From JABFRZ01 sp964631945 (GTDB lineage: Bacteria; Planctomycetota; UBA1135; GCA-002686595), in assembly GCA_964631945.1 (NCBI GenBank), contig CAZWAY010000003.1, positions 1 to 64,000 of the forward strand: 64,000 nt of DNA, written 5' to 3'. Both the position numbers and the translations under genes were made by a program. Under the pieces are notes generated by a model. That model saw only the letters and a list, made by a program, of their open reading frames with translations. It searched no databases and was not told the DNA's origin. Shown piece after piece: positions 52,567-62,298 of the stretch (its first letter is position 1; each line of letters begins with the position of its first letter).

Positions 52567-55500
52567 TCAGGTGGCTTGATGGGGAAGGTCCAGAACGGGG
52601 GAGGGAGTCTCGGATGCAAGCTCGAGGGACACGGTCTTTCCGCGACGACCCTCGAAGATTCGGTACAGCGCAGGCAGAACCAGCAGGGTCAGGAGCGTGC
52701 TCGAGACGAGACCGCCGATGACGACCGTCGCGAGCGGCCTCTGAACCTCCGCGCCCGTGCCCGTTGCCAGCGCCATGGGAACGAACCCGAGTGACGCGAC
52801 GAGCGCAGTCATCAGGACGGGCCGCAGCCGTACGAGGGCTCCTCGAACGATCGCGTCCGTCGTGTCGGATCCTTCCTGGCGGAGCTGGTTGATGAAGGTG
52901 ACGAGCACGAGCCCGTTCAGGACTGCGACACCGGAGAGGGCGATGAACCCGACTGCGGCCGAGATCGAGAAGGGCATGTCCCGCAGCCACAGCGCGACGA
53001 TTCCGCCGGTCAGACCGAGCGGTACGCCGGTAAAGACGAGAACGGACTGGCGGACCGACTGGAAGGTCGCGTACAGGAGCAGGAAGATGAGCGCAAAGCA
53101 CACGGGAACGACGACGCCGAGACGTTCGCGTGCCGCGACCAGGTTCTCGTACTGACCGCCCCATTCGAGCCAGCTCCCCGCGGGAAGGTCCAGGTCCGCG
53201 ACGCGCGACTGCGCCTCGGCCGCGAACGAGCCGAGGTCGCGCCCGCGGACGTTGCACTGCACGACGACCCTGCGCTTGCCGTTCTCCCGGCTCACCTGGT
53301 TCGGTCCCTCGGAGACGTCGATGGTCGCGAGCGCTCCGAGAGGCACGAATCCGGGCCCGACGCGGACGTGTCCGTCCGAAACGGGCATGACTTCCATCGG
53401 CTCTCCGTCGCCAGGAGGAAGGGGGATCGGAAGCTCTTCCAGCCGGTGGACGTCCTCGCGAACCTCGTCCGGCAAGCGCACGACGAGATCGAAGCGCCGG
53501 TCACCCTCGAACACGAGGCCGGCCTCGCGACCTCCCATGGCCGCGGCGACCACGTCCTGGACGTCGGAGACGCCCAGGCCCACGCGTGCGATCGCGTCGC
53601 GATCGATGGTCACTTCCATCAGCGGCAGGCCCGTGGTCTGCTCGACCCGCACGTCCGCCGCGCCGGAGATGTCTCCGAGGATGCCGGCGATCGCCTGCGC
53701 TGTGCGCTCCATCGCCGGGAAGTTGTCGCCGTACACCTTGACCGCGACGTCGCCACGGACGCCCGCGATGAGCTCGTTGAAGCGCATCTGGATCGGCTGC
53801 GTGAACTCGTAGTTGTGGCCCACGGCCTCCTGCACGGCCCGCTCCATCCGGCCCTGAAGTTCGAGCTTCTCGAGCTCGGGATCCGGCCACTCCTCGCGGG
53901 GTTTCAGGATGATGAAGGTGTCCGAGACGTTGGGCGGCATGGGGTCCGATGCCATCTCTGCCGTGCCGGTCTTGGAGAAGACGAAGGCCACTTCGGGGAA
54001 GCCGCTGACGATGCTCTCGACCTCGAGCTGCATCGTGGTCGACTGCGTGATGCCGGTGCTCGGAATGCGCATCGCGTGCATCGCGATGTCCTTCTCGTCG
54101 AGCGCGGGAACGAACTCCTGGCCAAGCTGCCCCGACAGGAGCAGTGCCGCGCCGAAGGCTGCCGCCGCTCCTCCTACGACCCACCAGCGCATGCGCACTG
54201 CCGCTTTCACGACGGGCTCGTACACGCGTTTGGAAGCGCGGATCAGGACGTTCTCTTTCTCCGCGACCTTGCCGCGGATCACGAGGGCCACCATCGCAGG
54301 AACGAACGTGAGCGACAGGACGAAAGCCGCCGACAGCGCGAAGATCACCGTCAACGCCATGGGGCGGAACATCTTCCCCTCGGTGCCGGTCAGGGCGAGG
54401 ATCGGCAGGTACACGGTGATGATGATCCCGGCGCCGAAGACAGCCGGACTCAGGACCTGCCGGCTGGCGTCGACAACGGTCTCGCGGCGTTCTGTGAGCG
54501 TCAGCCGTCGTCCCAGCGCGTGCTGCTTCTCGGCCAGGAGACGCAGCGAGTTTTCGACGATGATGACTGCGCCATCGACGATCAGACCGAAGTCGATCGC
54601 ACCCAGGCTCATGAGGTTCCCGCTGATCCCGTTCTTCACCATCCCGGTTGCGGTCAGGAGCATCGAGAGTGGGATCGCGAGCGCTGTCAGGAGCGCAGCC
54701 CGAATGTTGCCCAGGAGGAAGAAGAGCACGGCGATCACCAGCACCGCACCTTCGAACAGGTTCTTCTCCACGGTGCGGATCGTCGCGTTGACGAGCTTCG
54801 TGCGGTTGAGGACGGTCTTGGCGTGGATGCCGGTGGGCAAAGACTTGACGACATCGCGCATCCGTTCGTCGACCGCGGAGGAGACCGTGCGGCTGTTCGC
54901 TCCGATCAGCATCAGAGCCGTTCCCACGACGGCTTCGGCGCCGTTCTCGCTGGCGCTGCCGGTGCGCAGTTCGCCCCCGATCCCGACCTCGGCGACGTCA
55001 CGAACGCGGATCGGGACTCCCTCGCGGGTCGCGATCACGATCGGTGCGATCTGCTCGACCCGCTCGATCCGGCCAGAGGCTCGAACAACATAGGCCTCGC
55101 CGAGATGCTCGACGAAACCGGCGCCGGTGCTGACGTTGTTGCGCTCGAGCGCCTCGATCACGTCGTGGAAGGTGAGGCCGTATCCCACCAGCTTCTCTGG
55201 ATCCGGGCGGACCTGATACTGCTTCACGTAGCCGCCGATCGAGTCGACGCCAGCGACTCCCGGAACGCTCTTGAGCTGCGGGCGGATGATCCAGTCCTGG
55301 ACCGTGCGCAGGTACGCTGCTCGCTCGACCAGGGTCCTGAGGCGCTCTCCCTCCGGCGTGCGATAGGTCCCGTCCGCCTGCCAGCCCGACTCTCCTTCAC
55401 GGACCTCGGCGCCCTTGCCGTCGGGATGGTCGAAGCCGACCGTCCACATGTAGATCTCCCCGAGCCCGGTGGCGATCGGCCCCATCGTCGGCTCGGCCCC

Positions 55501-55869
55501 CGGAGGCAGGCTCTCCCGCACCTGGCCGATGCGTTCGTTGACCTGGTTGCGGGCGAAGTAGATGTCGACGTCGTCGGAGAAGACCGCCGTCACCTGCGAG
55601 AAGCCGTTGCGCGAGAGCGAACGCGTGTACTCGAGACCCGGGATGCCCGCCAGCGACGTCTCGACCACGAAGGTCACCTGCTTCTCGACCTCGAACGGCG
55701 AGAGCGAAGGAGCGACTGTGTTGATCTGGACCTGGTTGTTCGTGATGTCCGGGACGGCGTCGATCGGCAGGCGGAGGAGCGAGAACACTCCCGCGACGAC
55801 CCCGATTAGCGTCAAGAGGAGGACAAACCCCGGGTGGTAGATCGAAAAGCGCAGGACGCGTTGGAGCAT
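52567..55869 (-). CDS. CzcA-family heavy-metal RND efflux pump (first)
   Basis: RND antiporter of 1,100 aa, beginning MLQRVLRFSIYHPGFVLLLT. TM4 reads GAIDFGLIVDGAVIIVEN near 415-432, the CzcA-type proton-relay signature. It is longer than the usual ~1,040 aa owing to an insertion in the first periplasmic domain (PDGKGAEVREGESGWQADGT near 145) and another later (LPPGDGEPMEVMPVSDGHVR). It begins 3 nt after the P-type ATPase gene and is followed by the Cys-rich lipoprotein gene. It likely works with the adaptor at 58041 and the channel at 59393. Confidence 0.88.
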   Translation of the reverse strand: MLQRVLRFSIYHPGFVLLLTLIGVVAGVFSLLRLPIDAVPDITNNQVQINTVAPSLSPFEVEKQVTFVVETSLAGIPGLEYTRSLSRNGFSQVTAVFSDDVDIYFARNQVNERIGQVRESLPPGAEPTMGPIATGLGEIYMWTVGFDHPDGKGAEVREGESGWQADGTYRTPEGERLRTLVERAAYLRTVQDWIIRPQLKSVPGVAGVDSIGGYVKQYQVRPDPEKLVGYGLTFHDVIEALERNNVSTGAGFVEHLGEAYVVRASGRIERVEQIAPIVIATREGVPIRVRDVAEVGIGGELRTGSASENGAEAVVGTALMLIGANSRTVSSAVDERMRDVVKSLPTGIHAKTVLNRTKLVNATIRTVEKNLFEGAVLVIAVLFFLLGNIRAALLTALAIPLSMLLTATGMVKNGISGNLMSLGAIDFGLIVDGAVIIVENSLRLLAEKQHALGRRLTLTERRETVVDASRQVLSPAVFGAGIIITVYLPILALTGTEGKMFRPMALTVIFALSAAFVLSLTFVPAMVALVIRGKVAEKENVLIRASKRVYEPVVKAAVRMRWWVVGGAAAAFGAALLLSGQLGQEFVPALDEKDIAMHAMRIPSTGITQSTTMQLEVESIVSGFPEVAFVFSKTGTAEMASDPMPPNVSDTFIILKPREEWPDPELEKLELQGRMERAVQEAVGHNYEFTQPIQMRFNELIAGVRGDVAVKVYGDNFPAMERTAQAIAGILGDISGAADVRVEQTTGLPLMEVTIDRDAIARVGLGVSDVQDVVAAAMGGREAGLVFEGDRRFDLVVRLPDEVREDVHRLEELPIPLPPGDGEPMEVMPVSDGHVRVGPGFVPLGALATIDVSEGPNQVSRENGKRRVVVQCNVRGRDLGSFAAEAQSRVADLDLPAGSWLEWGGQYENLVAARERLGVVVPVCFALIFLLLYATFQSVRQSVLVFTGVPLGLTGGIVALWLRDMPFSISAAVGFIALSGVAVLNGLVLVTFINQLRQEGSDTTDAIVRGALVRLRPVLMTALVASLGFVPMALATGTGAEVQRPLATVVIGGLVSSTLLTLLVLPALYRIFEGRRGKTVSLELASETPSPVLDLPHQAT

Positions 55870-55872
55870 CGG

Positions 55873-58041
55873 TCACCTCGGTGAATGGCCGGGCTTCAGG
55901 AGCCGCAGCGCGTTGAGCACGACGAGCAGGGACACGCCCATGTCGGCCGCGATCGCCGTCCACAGCGATGCGCGTCCTGCGAGAGCGAGGATCAGGAAGA
56001 GCGCCTTCACGGCGAGGGAAGCCGCCACGTTCGCGCGGATCACCCGCAACGTCCTGCGCGAGTGGCGCACGAGCCAGCCGAGCCTCGAGAGGTCGTCGCC
56101 CATCAGCGCGATGTCGGCGGTCTCCAGCGCGGCATCCGTTCCAGCGGCCCCCATGGCGACTCCCAGGCTCGAGCGGGCGAGCGCCGGCGCGTCGTTGACC
56201 CCGTCGCCGACCATCGCGACCGTGCCGTAGGTCGCGACGAGCTCCTCAATCGCGCGCACCTTGTCCTGGGGGAGCAGCTCGGCCTGCACCTGGTCGACCC
56301 CGGCTTCGCGTCCGATGGCCTCGCCCGTCTCCCGATTGTCCCCCGTCAGCAACACGATGCTGCGGATGCCGGCAGCCCTCAGATCGTCGAGGACGGCCGC
56401 GGCCCCGGGGCGCATCTTGTCGGACAGCGCGATGAAGCCGCACACATGATCCTCGCGGCCTACGACGACCACGGTCGAGCTCGATGCTGCGAGCGCCTCG
56501 AGTTCCCGGTGCAGGTCCGGCGTCTCCTGCGCGCGCTCCTCGAGGTAACGATGGGAGCCGATCCAGTGGTCGATGCCGTCCACCTTGGCGTGGGCACCCT
56601 TGCCCGCGAGCATCTGGAAGTCGGTTGCCGGAGCAGGGTGGATCCTGCGCTCGGCGGCGTGCTCCACGATCGCCCGGGCGATGGGATGGGTCGACCGCGC
56701 TTCGACGGCCGAGGCGATCGAGAGCAGCTCGCGCTCGTCGTGCCCCGCGCGTGGCACGACCGCCCTGACGCGCGGACGGCCCTCGGTCAAGGTCCCGGTC
56801 TTGTCGAGCGCGATGGCGGAGAGCCTGGCAGGGATCTCCATGTACAGGCCTCCCTTGACCAGGACACCTTGCCGCGCCGCCGCGACCAGCGCGGCGACGA
56901 TGCTGACGGGCGTCGAGATCACCAGAGCGCATGGACAGGCGATCACGAGCAAGACCAGAGCTTCGTAGAACCACCTGCCCCAGTCGCCCCCGAAGAGAGG
57001 TGGCAGGAGCGCGACGAGGACCGCGCACCCGAGCACGACCGGCGTGTAGACACGCGCGAAGCGCTCGACCCACTGCTCGCTCGGCGAGCGTCGCGCGTGG
57101 GCCTCGCCCACCATCTTGGCGATCTGAGAGAGGGTGCTGTCGGAGTAGGGCTTGATGGTCTCGACTTCGACCGCGCCCTCCTCGTTCACCGTGCCGGCGA
57201 AGACTTCGCTTCCTTCCGCCTTTGCGACGGGCGCCGATTCGCCGGTGATCGGAGCTTGGTTGACGGTCGTACGCCCGCGAACGACCCGGCCATCGAGGGG
57301 GAACTTCTCGCCGGGCTTGACGATGACGACCGTGCCGACTTGCACGGTGGTCGCCTCGACGAGCTCTTCGTTGTTCCCCGACGTGACCACGCGCGCCTTG
57401 GTCGGCGAGAGGGCCATGAGGGCCCCGATGGCCTTGCGTGCCCGTCCGATGCTCCAGGCTTCGAGCGCCAGCGACACTGCGAAGAGGAAGGCAACCGTCG
57501 CTGCCTCGAAGAGCTCGCCGATGCCGATCGCACCGAGCACGGCGACGCACATCAGGAGGTTCATGTCGGGCCGGAGGCGCCGCAGGGCATGCCATGCCTT
57601 CGGGACGATGAACCAGGCGCCCAGCACGACCGCACCGAGGTAGGCGCCGCGCGCAGCAAACGGTGCCCGTGCACCTTCGCCTCCCAAGGCAGCGGCGAGT
57701 CCGTCCTGGGCCGCGTGAACCGCGAAGCCCACCGCGAGAAAGAGGCCGCTCGCGGCCGTGGTCAGGGACCGCCTGCGTCGTCCTTCGTCCGACGAACTGC
57801 GTTCCGCGGAACGATCGCCCCATGGCTCCGCGGTCATGCCCGTCCGTGCAACTGCCGAGACGATGGCCTCCGCTGCCCCTGGCTGCTGTTCGACCTCGAC
57901 CGTCATTTTGCGGTTGAGGAGATCGAAGCTGAGGTCGCGCACTCCCGAGAGCGCGGCGAGCTCGCCACGCAAGGTGGCGATCTCTTCCGCGCAGTCCATG
58001 CCGCGGACGAGGAACTCGGCTCTGCGGGTACTCTTGCTCAT
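55873..58041 (-). CDS. Heavy-metal P-type ATPase (ZntA/CadA-like)
   Basis: P1B-type ATPase of 722 aa. The phosphorylation site is ALDKTGTLTEG, the ion-channel motif is CPCALVISTPVS, the TGES loop is ITGESAPVAK, and the hinge reads MVGDGVNDAPALA. These fit Zn/Cd/Pb exporters (group P1B-2). The N-terminal heavy-metal-associated domain has RGMDCAEEIATLRGEL, where the usual CxxC is CxEE, a known variant in Zn-type pumps. The ATG at 58041 overlaps the adaptor stop by one base. The ATPase exports cytoplasmic metal to the periplasm, from which the RND pumps can remove it. Confidence 0.9.
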   Translation of the reverse strand: MSKSTRRAEFLVRGMDCAEEIATLRGELAALSGVRDLSFDLLNRKMTVEVEQQPGAAEAIVSAVARTGMTAEPWGDRSAERSSSDEGRRRRSLTTAASGLFLAVGFAVHAAQDGLAAALGGEGARAPFAARGAYLGAVVLGAWFIVPKAWHALRRLRPDMNLLMCVAVLGAIGIGELFEAATVAFLFAVSLALEAWSIGRARKAIGALMALSPTKARVVTSGNNEELVEATTVQVGTVVIVKPGEKFPLDGRVVRGRTTVNQAPITGESAPVAKAEGSEVFAGTVNEEGAVEVETIKPYSDSTLSQIAKMVGEAHARRSPSEQWVERFARVYTPVVLGCAVLVALLPPLFGGDWGRWFYEALVLLVIACPCALVISTPVSIVAALVAAARQGVLVKGGLYMEIPARLSAIALDKTGTLTEGRPRVRAVVPRAGHDERELLSIASAVEARSTHPIARAIVEHAAERRIHPAPATDFQMLAGKGAHAKVDGIDHWIGSHRYLEERAQETPDLHRELEALAASSSTVVVVGREDHVCGFIALSDKMRPGAAAVLDDLRAAGIRSIVLLTGDNRETGEAIGREAGVDQVQAELLPQDKVRAIEELVATYGTVAMVGDGVNDAPALARSSLGVAMGAAGTDAALETADIALMGDDLSRLGWLVRHSRRTLRVIRANVAASLAVKALFLILALAGRASLWTAIAADMGVSLLVVLNALRLLKPGHSPR

Positions 58042-59396
58042 CAGTGCTCGTGCTGTGCGGATGCCTTGCCGTGCTCCGCCTTGAGGCGGAACGTCCCCGC
58101 CACGACCACGAGCTCGCCGGGCCGGAGACCGGAGAGCACCGGAATCTGCGTTCCGACCTGAGCGCCGACCTCGATCTCGTGCTTGCAGAAAGAGCTGCCA
58201 CCCGGCTCGACGGGCACGAAGACGGAGGGCCGCCCTTCGATGGTGAGGACCGCGCCGTCGGGTACTGCCAAGACCGCCGCATCCCCCCCGCGTGACGACT
58301 CGATCTCGACCTGAATGAACATCCCCGGCAACATCGTCCCGTCCGGATTGGGCACCTCGATCCGGACCTCGGCCGTGCGTGTGGAAGCCTCGAGGACGGT
58401 CGCGACCGCGGCAACCCGGCCCTTGCAGCCCGTATGCCCGAGTGCCGGTACCTTGACGCTGGCCGCAGCGCCCATCTCGATCTCCGAGAAGCGCGTCTCG
58501 CTGACCTCGGCGATCGCCCACAGCGTGCTGAGATCGCCCACGACCAGGAGACGATCCTTGTCGGGGCTCACGAGCTCCCCGAGCGTCACGGAGATCTCGA
58601 CGATCCTCCCGTCGAGCGGCGCCGTGATCGCGAAGCGTGGTTCGATCTTCCCGGTCTCCTCCAGGGCGCGGATGGCCTGCTCGTTCATGCCGAGCAGGAT
58701 CAGGCGGTTGTAGGCAGCCGCTTCGTCCGAGCGGGCGATCTCCCGATCGCGTTCGACGATGCGCAGCTCCGCTTCGCGCCGCTGGACGTCGGATAGCGCG
58801 ATGCCCTGCACGCGATCGTAGAGCTCCTTCGCCCGCTCGAGCGAGTTCCGCGCGAGCTCCAGTGTCGGACCGGACGTTGTGGCGATCGTCCGCTTCTGGA
58901 GGTATTCGCTCTGGGATCCTCCGAGTTCCGGACTCTCGATGACGAGGAGCGTGTCGCCCTTCTTGACCGCATCGCCCGAACGGACGTGGAGCTCCACGAC
59001 CCGACCTGGCACGGCCGATCCAACGCGTGCGACGGCTCCCTGGGGGAAGGCGAGGTGACCAGGCGCGGAGATCGTCGGCCTGAGGGAGAGCTGTTGCGCC
59101 GGCGCGACGACGATCCCGTACCGCTCGAGGGCCTCCTTCGAGAGTGCGACGTCGTCCTCGCACTGGACCCGATCCTCTGCGACGTGATGCGGGTCCGTCT
59201 TGCCTGTTTCCTCTTCGCCGGCGTGTTCTTCGTCATGCCCGTGCTCGTCCGCACCTTCCTCGTGTGCGTGCTCCTCGTGGTCGCTCCCACCGCCGCCGCA
59301 GGAGCCGGATACGGTCCCGAGGAGAAGCGCGAGAGCGAATGCCGAGGCCGAGAGAGAAACCGGCCGGAGAAGGGCCGTTCGATGTTGCTTGCTCAT
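58041..59396 (-). CDS. CzcB-like RND adaptor with His-rich N-terminus
   Basis: Periplasmic adaptor of 451 aa. The lipoprotein signal ends in VSGSC, followed by a His/Glu/Asp-rich segment (DHEEHAHEEGADEHGHDEEH) that is a likely metal-binding tail. The core contains VGSAVPGRVVELHVRSGDAV near 125-144 and a hairpin near 165-225. The C-terminal end is again His-containing (AEHGKASAQHEH). It overlaps the channel gene by 4 nt and the ATPase gene by 1 nt. Partner of the first RND pump. Confidence 0.86.
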   Translation of the reverse strand: MSKQHRTALLRPVSLSASAFALALLLGTVSGSCGGGGSDHEEHAHEEGADEHGHDEEHAGEEETGKTDPHHVAEDRVQCEDDVALSKEALERYGIVVAPAQQLSLRPTISAPGHLAFPQGAVARVGSAVPGRVVELHVRSGDAVKKGDTLLVIESPELGGSQSEYLQKRTIATTSGPTLELARNSLERAKELYDRVQGIALSDVQRREAELRIVERDREIARSDEAAAYNRLILLGMNEQAIRALEETGKIEPRFAITAPLDGRIVEISVTLGELVSPDKDRLLVVGDLSTLWAIAEVSETRFSEIEMGAAASVKVPALGHTGCKGRVAAVATVLEASTRTAEVRIEVPNPDGTMLPGMFIQVEIESSRGGDAAVLAVPDGAVLTIEGRPSVFVPVEPGGSSFCKHEIEVGAQVGTQIPVLSGLRPGELVVVAGTFRLKAEHGKASAQHEH

Positions 59397-60781
59397 GGAT
59401 TGGACCCCTCACCACTGCCGGAGACGCTGGAATCGAAGACCGAACGGCCGCCGACGGATCGTTCGAGTCGCAAGAGAGCCGTGGAGACCTCACGCTCCAG
59501 GCCGACGCGCAGGGTCTGCGTCTGCTGCAAGGCCTGTTCGGCGAACAGGAGCGCCGTGACGTCGACGTGGCCCAGGCGGTACGCCTCGTCGATCTCCGCC
59601 CTGCGGCGTTCCTGAAGGGGAACGAGTTCGCGGACGATGCGATCGAGGTTCTCCTGCGAGCCGCTCAGTGCTGCGAGGGAGGTGCGGACCTCCTCGACCA
59701 CGCCGCGCTGCGCTTCGACGAGGCGGTGCTGCGCTTCGGACACGAGCGCGCTCGCACGCCTCTTTCTTGCTCCTCCGGTGTCGAAGATAGGCAGGGGAGT
59801 GGACACAGCCGGCCCGGCGGACCAGTCGCCTTCGCGTTCGGCATCGAGGCCCACCGAAGCGCCCTCGAGAGCGCCCCACCGAGCGAGCGCAACTTCGTCC
59901 CCTCGCGCGCGGAGCTCCCACTCGATCGCGAGGACCTCTGGCCGCGAGCGAAGGGCCGTCTCGATCCACGCCGACTCCGCTGTCGGCACGGCGGCAGGCC
60001 CTTGCCATTGGTCGAGCTGCCAGATCGCCGCTCCCGACGGCTCTCCGATCCGCCGCGTGAGCGACATGCGCGCCAGGCGCAACTCTTGGCGCCTGCGCGA
60101 GGCTTCGACGGCAAGCTCCAACCGCTCGGAATCGAGGGTCGTCACGTCATGGCGTGTTCCTTCGCCGAGATCGAGGCGAGCTTGAGCCACCTCGCGCAAG
60201 CGATCGAGCACCGAGAGGCGGCCTTCGAGGAGCGGCACCAGCTCCTCGAGCACCTGCGCGCTCGCATAAAGGTCGCGTACTTCGGCGACCACGTCGAGCG
60301 CAGAGGAGAGCGCCGCCGCGGCCTCGGCCTCCAGGCGATGTGCCGCAGCACTGGAGCGCCGCGGGCGCTGGAGGATCGCCAAGAGGTCCGCGGCCAACCC
60401 CGCTTCGATGTCGGGACCGCCGCCCCCTTCGGGAAAGCGGAAGACGAGGCTCAGGATGGGGTTGGGCAGCAGCCCGGCGAGGTCGGCTTCCGCTTGGGCC
60501 ACCCGAACGCGGGCCAAAGCCGCTTGCAGCTCAGGGCTGGTCTCGACGGCCCTGCGGATCGCGTCCTTGAGATGCAGCGCGTCGCCTGTTCCCGATGGCG
60601 CATCGATCGGGTCCCCTTCCGTGCGGAATGCGACCGCTCTGGGAAGTGCGAGGGACTCCGAGATCGACGCCTCTGCGTCGACATGGGGTCGTTCGACTGC
60701 GCACGCGGCCAGCAGCAGGCATCCAAAGAATGGGCCCGAATCGGGCCACGGCAGAAACGGTAGTGCTCGAGAATGGGTCAT
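59393..60781 (-). CDS. Outer-membrane efflux channel (CzcC/TolC family)
   Basis: Outer-membrane factor of 462 aa with a lipoprotein signal (GPFFGCLLLAACAVER). It has the family's repeated helical hairpins: ALHLKDAIRRAVETSPELQA near 68-87, then ALARVRVAQAEADLAGLLPN and a second repeat in the C-terminal half (LVSEAQHRLVEAQRGVVEEV). It would provide the exit duct for both RND pumps. Its stop overlaps the adaptor start (ATGA). It begins 104 nt after a small Cys-rich gene on the same strand. Confidence 0.86.
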   Translation of the reverse strand: MTHSRALPFLPWPDSGPFFGCLLLAACAVERPHVDAEASISESLALPRAVAFRTEGDPIDAPSGTGDALHLKDAIRRAVETSPELQAALARVRVAQAEADLAGLLPNPILSLVFRFPEGGGGPDIEAGLAADLLAILQRPRRSSAAAHRLEAEAAAALSSALDVVAEVRDLYASAQVLEELVPLLEGRLSVLDRLREVAQARLDLGEGTRHDVTTLDSERLELAVEASRRRQELRLARMSLTRRIGEPSGAAIWQLDQWQGPAAVPTAESAWIETALRSRPEVLAIEWELRARGDEVALARWGALEGASVGLDAEREGDWSAGPAVSTPLPIFDTGGARKRRASALVSEAQHRLVEAQRGVVEEVRTSLAALSGSQENLDRIVRELVPLQERRRAEIDEAYRLGHVDVTALLFAEQALQQTQTLRVGLEREVSTALLRLERSVGGRSVFDSSVSGSGEGSNP

Positions 60782-60885
60782 GGTCTTCGCGTCTCGTGGA
60801 AGCCGCTCGGGGCCTCCGTTGCGCCTCGGGATCGAAGTTCACTGCGCGCCCTGAAGCGACGCAGCACGATTCGAAACGAGGCGCG

Positions 60886-61359
60886 TTAGATGCGAAGGAT
60901 GACTGTCCGGATCAGCTCGATGCGCTGTGCCTGCCTAGGCTGATCGCCCGCGGTAAACGCGAGTTTCGCTGGTTCGACCCAAGCGACGGTGGCGAGAAAG
61001 CAAGGCGGAAGCACCGAAAACGACGAGATCTGGGCGTCCGACGCCTTGGGCTTGGCTTGCGGGCCCTCGTCCTGCGTGGGAAGCGGGATGTCGACGCAAG
61101 GGCAGCACTCGGCCGCTAGCCGTTCGACTTCCCGGGAAGACTCTTCCGTCCCGCCGCAAGGCGTGCATCCGCCGTCTTCCGCAGCTTCGAGCACGATACT
61201 GCCGTCGGGCTCCAGGCAAACCACGAGCTGCTGCGCGGGCGAAACACCCGAGAGCATGTAGGCGACCAGGACGAGCCAGGCCGTCAGCTTGTGGATGCTG
61301 CGTCGCACGGACGGGGATCGTAGACCGGGCCCCTTCCCGGACGCAAACCGTGCCGGCAA
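60886..61359 (-). CDS. Secreted Cys-rich hypothetical protein, possible operon leader gene
   Basis: Protein of 157 aa, possibly starting later than the ATG used. An export signal (KLTAWLVLVAYMLSGVSPAQ near 24-43) precedes a small domain rich in Cys (VVCLEPDGSI, GGCTPCGG, ECCPCVDIP). Paired cysteines suggest metal binding in the periplasm, in keeping with the downstream efflux genes. The first ~20 residues are not typical of a signal peptide, so a downstream start is likely. No family is recognised. Confidence 0.55.
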   Translation of the reverse strand: MPARFASGKGPGLRSPSVRRSIHKLTAWLVLVAYMLSGVSPAQQLVVCLEPDGSIVLEAAEDGGCTPCGGTEESSREVERLAAECCPCVDIPLPTQDEGPQAKPKASDAQISSFSVLPPCFLATVAWVEPAKLAFTAGDQPRQAQRIELIRTVILRI

Positions 61360-61755
61360 AGGAGGGGCCCGAGGGCTCTACGTATCGGCCGAGGGGCCAA
61401 CGAGCTTGAACCTGCCCGCTTGCCCAGGACGGCCTCCCCCAGGGCGGGGGCCACGGTCCGAGGCCCGGCGTCGTTCTCGATCCCCGCGGACCACCGGCCA
61501 CCCAATCCGCTCGCCACCGTCATGCTCTCGACCTTCCTCCCCTCGACCCTCCCAAGGCAAAGTCCTGTTGGTGATGCTCTGCCGGCCCGATGCCCCACGA
61601 CTTCGACTGTCGGGGGCACGACAAGAGTCTCGTTGCTTCGCGCTGGCGCCGGGCTCGACGTCAGGTTGCCGGCATGCGGTTTCGCGGCGACTGATGCCAG
61701 TTCCGGAGATCGGAAGAGACTGGTGTCTCGCCAGCCCCCGGTCGGTACAGCCACT
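61360..61755. other. Gene-free stretch
   Basis: About 400 nt between the divergent efflux operon and merR. Reading frames on both strands have poor coding character. It must hold the efflux-operon promoter, which I could not identify with confidence. Confidence 0.35.
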
Positions 61756-61777
61756 ACCTTGCACTTGACTTCAAGGT
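61756..61777 (+). promoter_or_regulatory. MerR-type operator of merR
   Basis: ACCTTG (61756-61761) and CAAGGT (61772-61777) form an inverted repeat with a 10-nt spacer. A possible promoter is TTGCAC (61760-61765), 17 nt, TAGCTT (61783-61788). Transcription would then begin within a few bases of the merR ATG at 61797. The repeat overlaps the -35 region, fitting autoregulation. The word CCTTGCAC is shared with the downstream operator. Confidence 0.6.
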
Positions 61778-61796
61778 TCAGCTAGCTTCGGGGAGC

Positions 61797-62255
61797 ATGG
61801 TCGCGCACTACACGATCGGGGCCCTGGCTCGCGCGGCTGAGGTGCCGACCACCACGGTCCGCTACTACGAGCGCGCCGGGCTCCTCCCCCCGGAGGGCCG
61901 CTCGGGAGGGAACTACCGGGCCTACTCGGAGCGGTCCCTGGAGCGACTCCGGTTCATCCGCGCTGCCCAGGCCAATGGCTTCACCCTCGATGACGTGCGG
62001 CGCCTCCTCCAGTTCCAGGACGGGACCCTCGACCCGTGCCACGAAGTGCAGTCGCTGATCGAGACCCGGCTGCGTGACCTCGAGGAGCGCTTGAAGCAGC
62101 TCCGCGCGGTCCGCGGGGTGCTCCGCGTCTCGCTCGAGGCATGCCACCGGGGGGCAGCCTCCGGCCGCTGCCAGGTCCTCGACGGCCTCGCGCAGGGCCG
62201 CACCGTCACAAGCGGCAAGCGTGGTCGGAGGCGGAACAAGGCAAGATCCAGGTAA
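61797..62255 (+). CDS. merR: Mercury-responsive regulator MerR
   Basis: MerR-family activator of 152 aa. The winged HTH is YTIGALARAAEVPTTTVRYY near 5-24, followed by the dimerisation helix. The three Hg(II)-binding cysteines of Tn501-type MerR are all present with the same spacing: C81 (TLDPCHEV), C116 (LEACHRG) and C125 (SGRCQVL), equivalent to C82, C117 and C126. This separates it from ZntR, CueR or PbrR-type members. The C-terminal tail is basic and longer than usual. It is encoded in the same direction as its target genes rather than divergently. Confidence 0.9.
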   Translation: MVAHYTIGALARAAEVPTTTVRYYERAGLLPPEGRSGGNYRAYSERSLERLRFIRAAQANGFTLDDVRRLLQFQDGTLDPCHEVQSLIETRLRDLEERLKQLRAVRGVLRVSLEACHRGAASGRCQVLDGLAQGRTVTSGKRGRRRNKARSR

Positions 62256-62260
62256 GCCGC

Positions 62261-62291
62261 TTGACCTTGCACCTGGGTGCAAGCCGTAGCC
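62261..62291 (+). promoter_or_regulatory. MerR-activated promoter of the mercury operon
   Basis: TTGACC (-35, 62261-62266) and GTAGCC (-10, 62286-62291) are separated by 19 nt, the over-long spacing typical of MerR-controlled promoters. A perfect 8-bp dyad CTTGCACC-TG-GGTGCAAG (62266-62283) fills the spacer. Transcription should start about 7 nt after the -10, at the ATG at 62299, so the mRNA is probably leaderless. Confidence 0.75.
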
Positions 62292-62298
62292 TTGTCGC

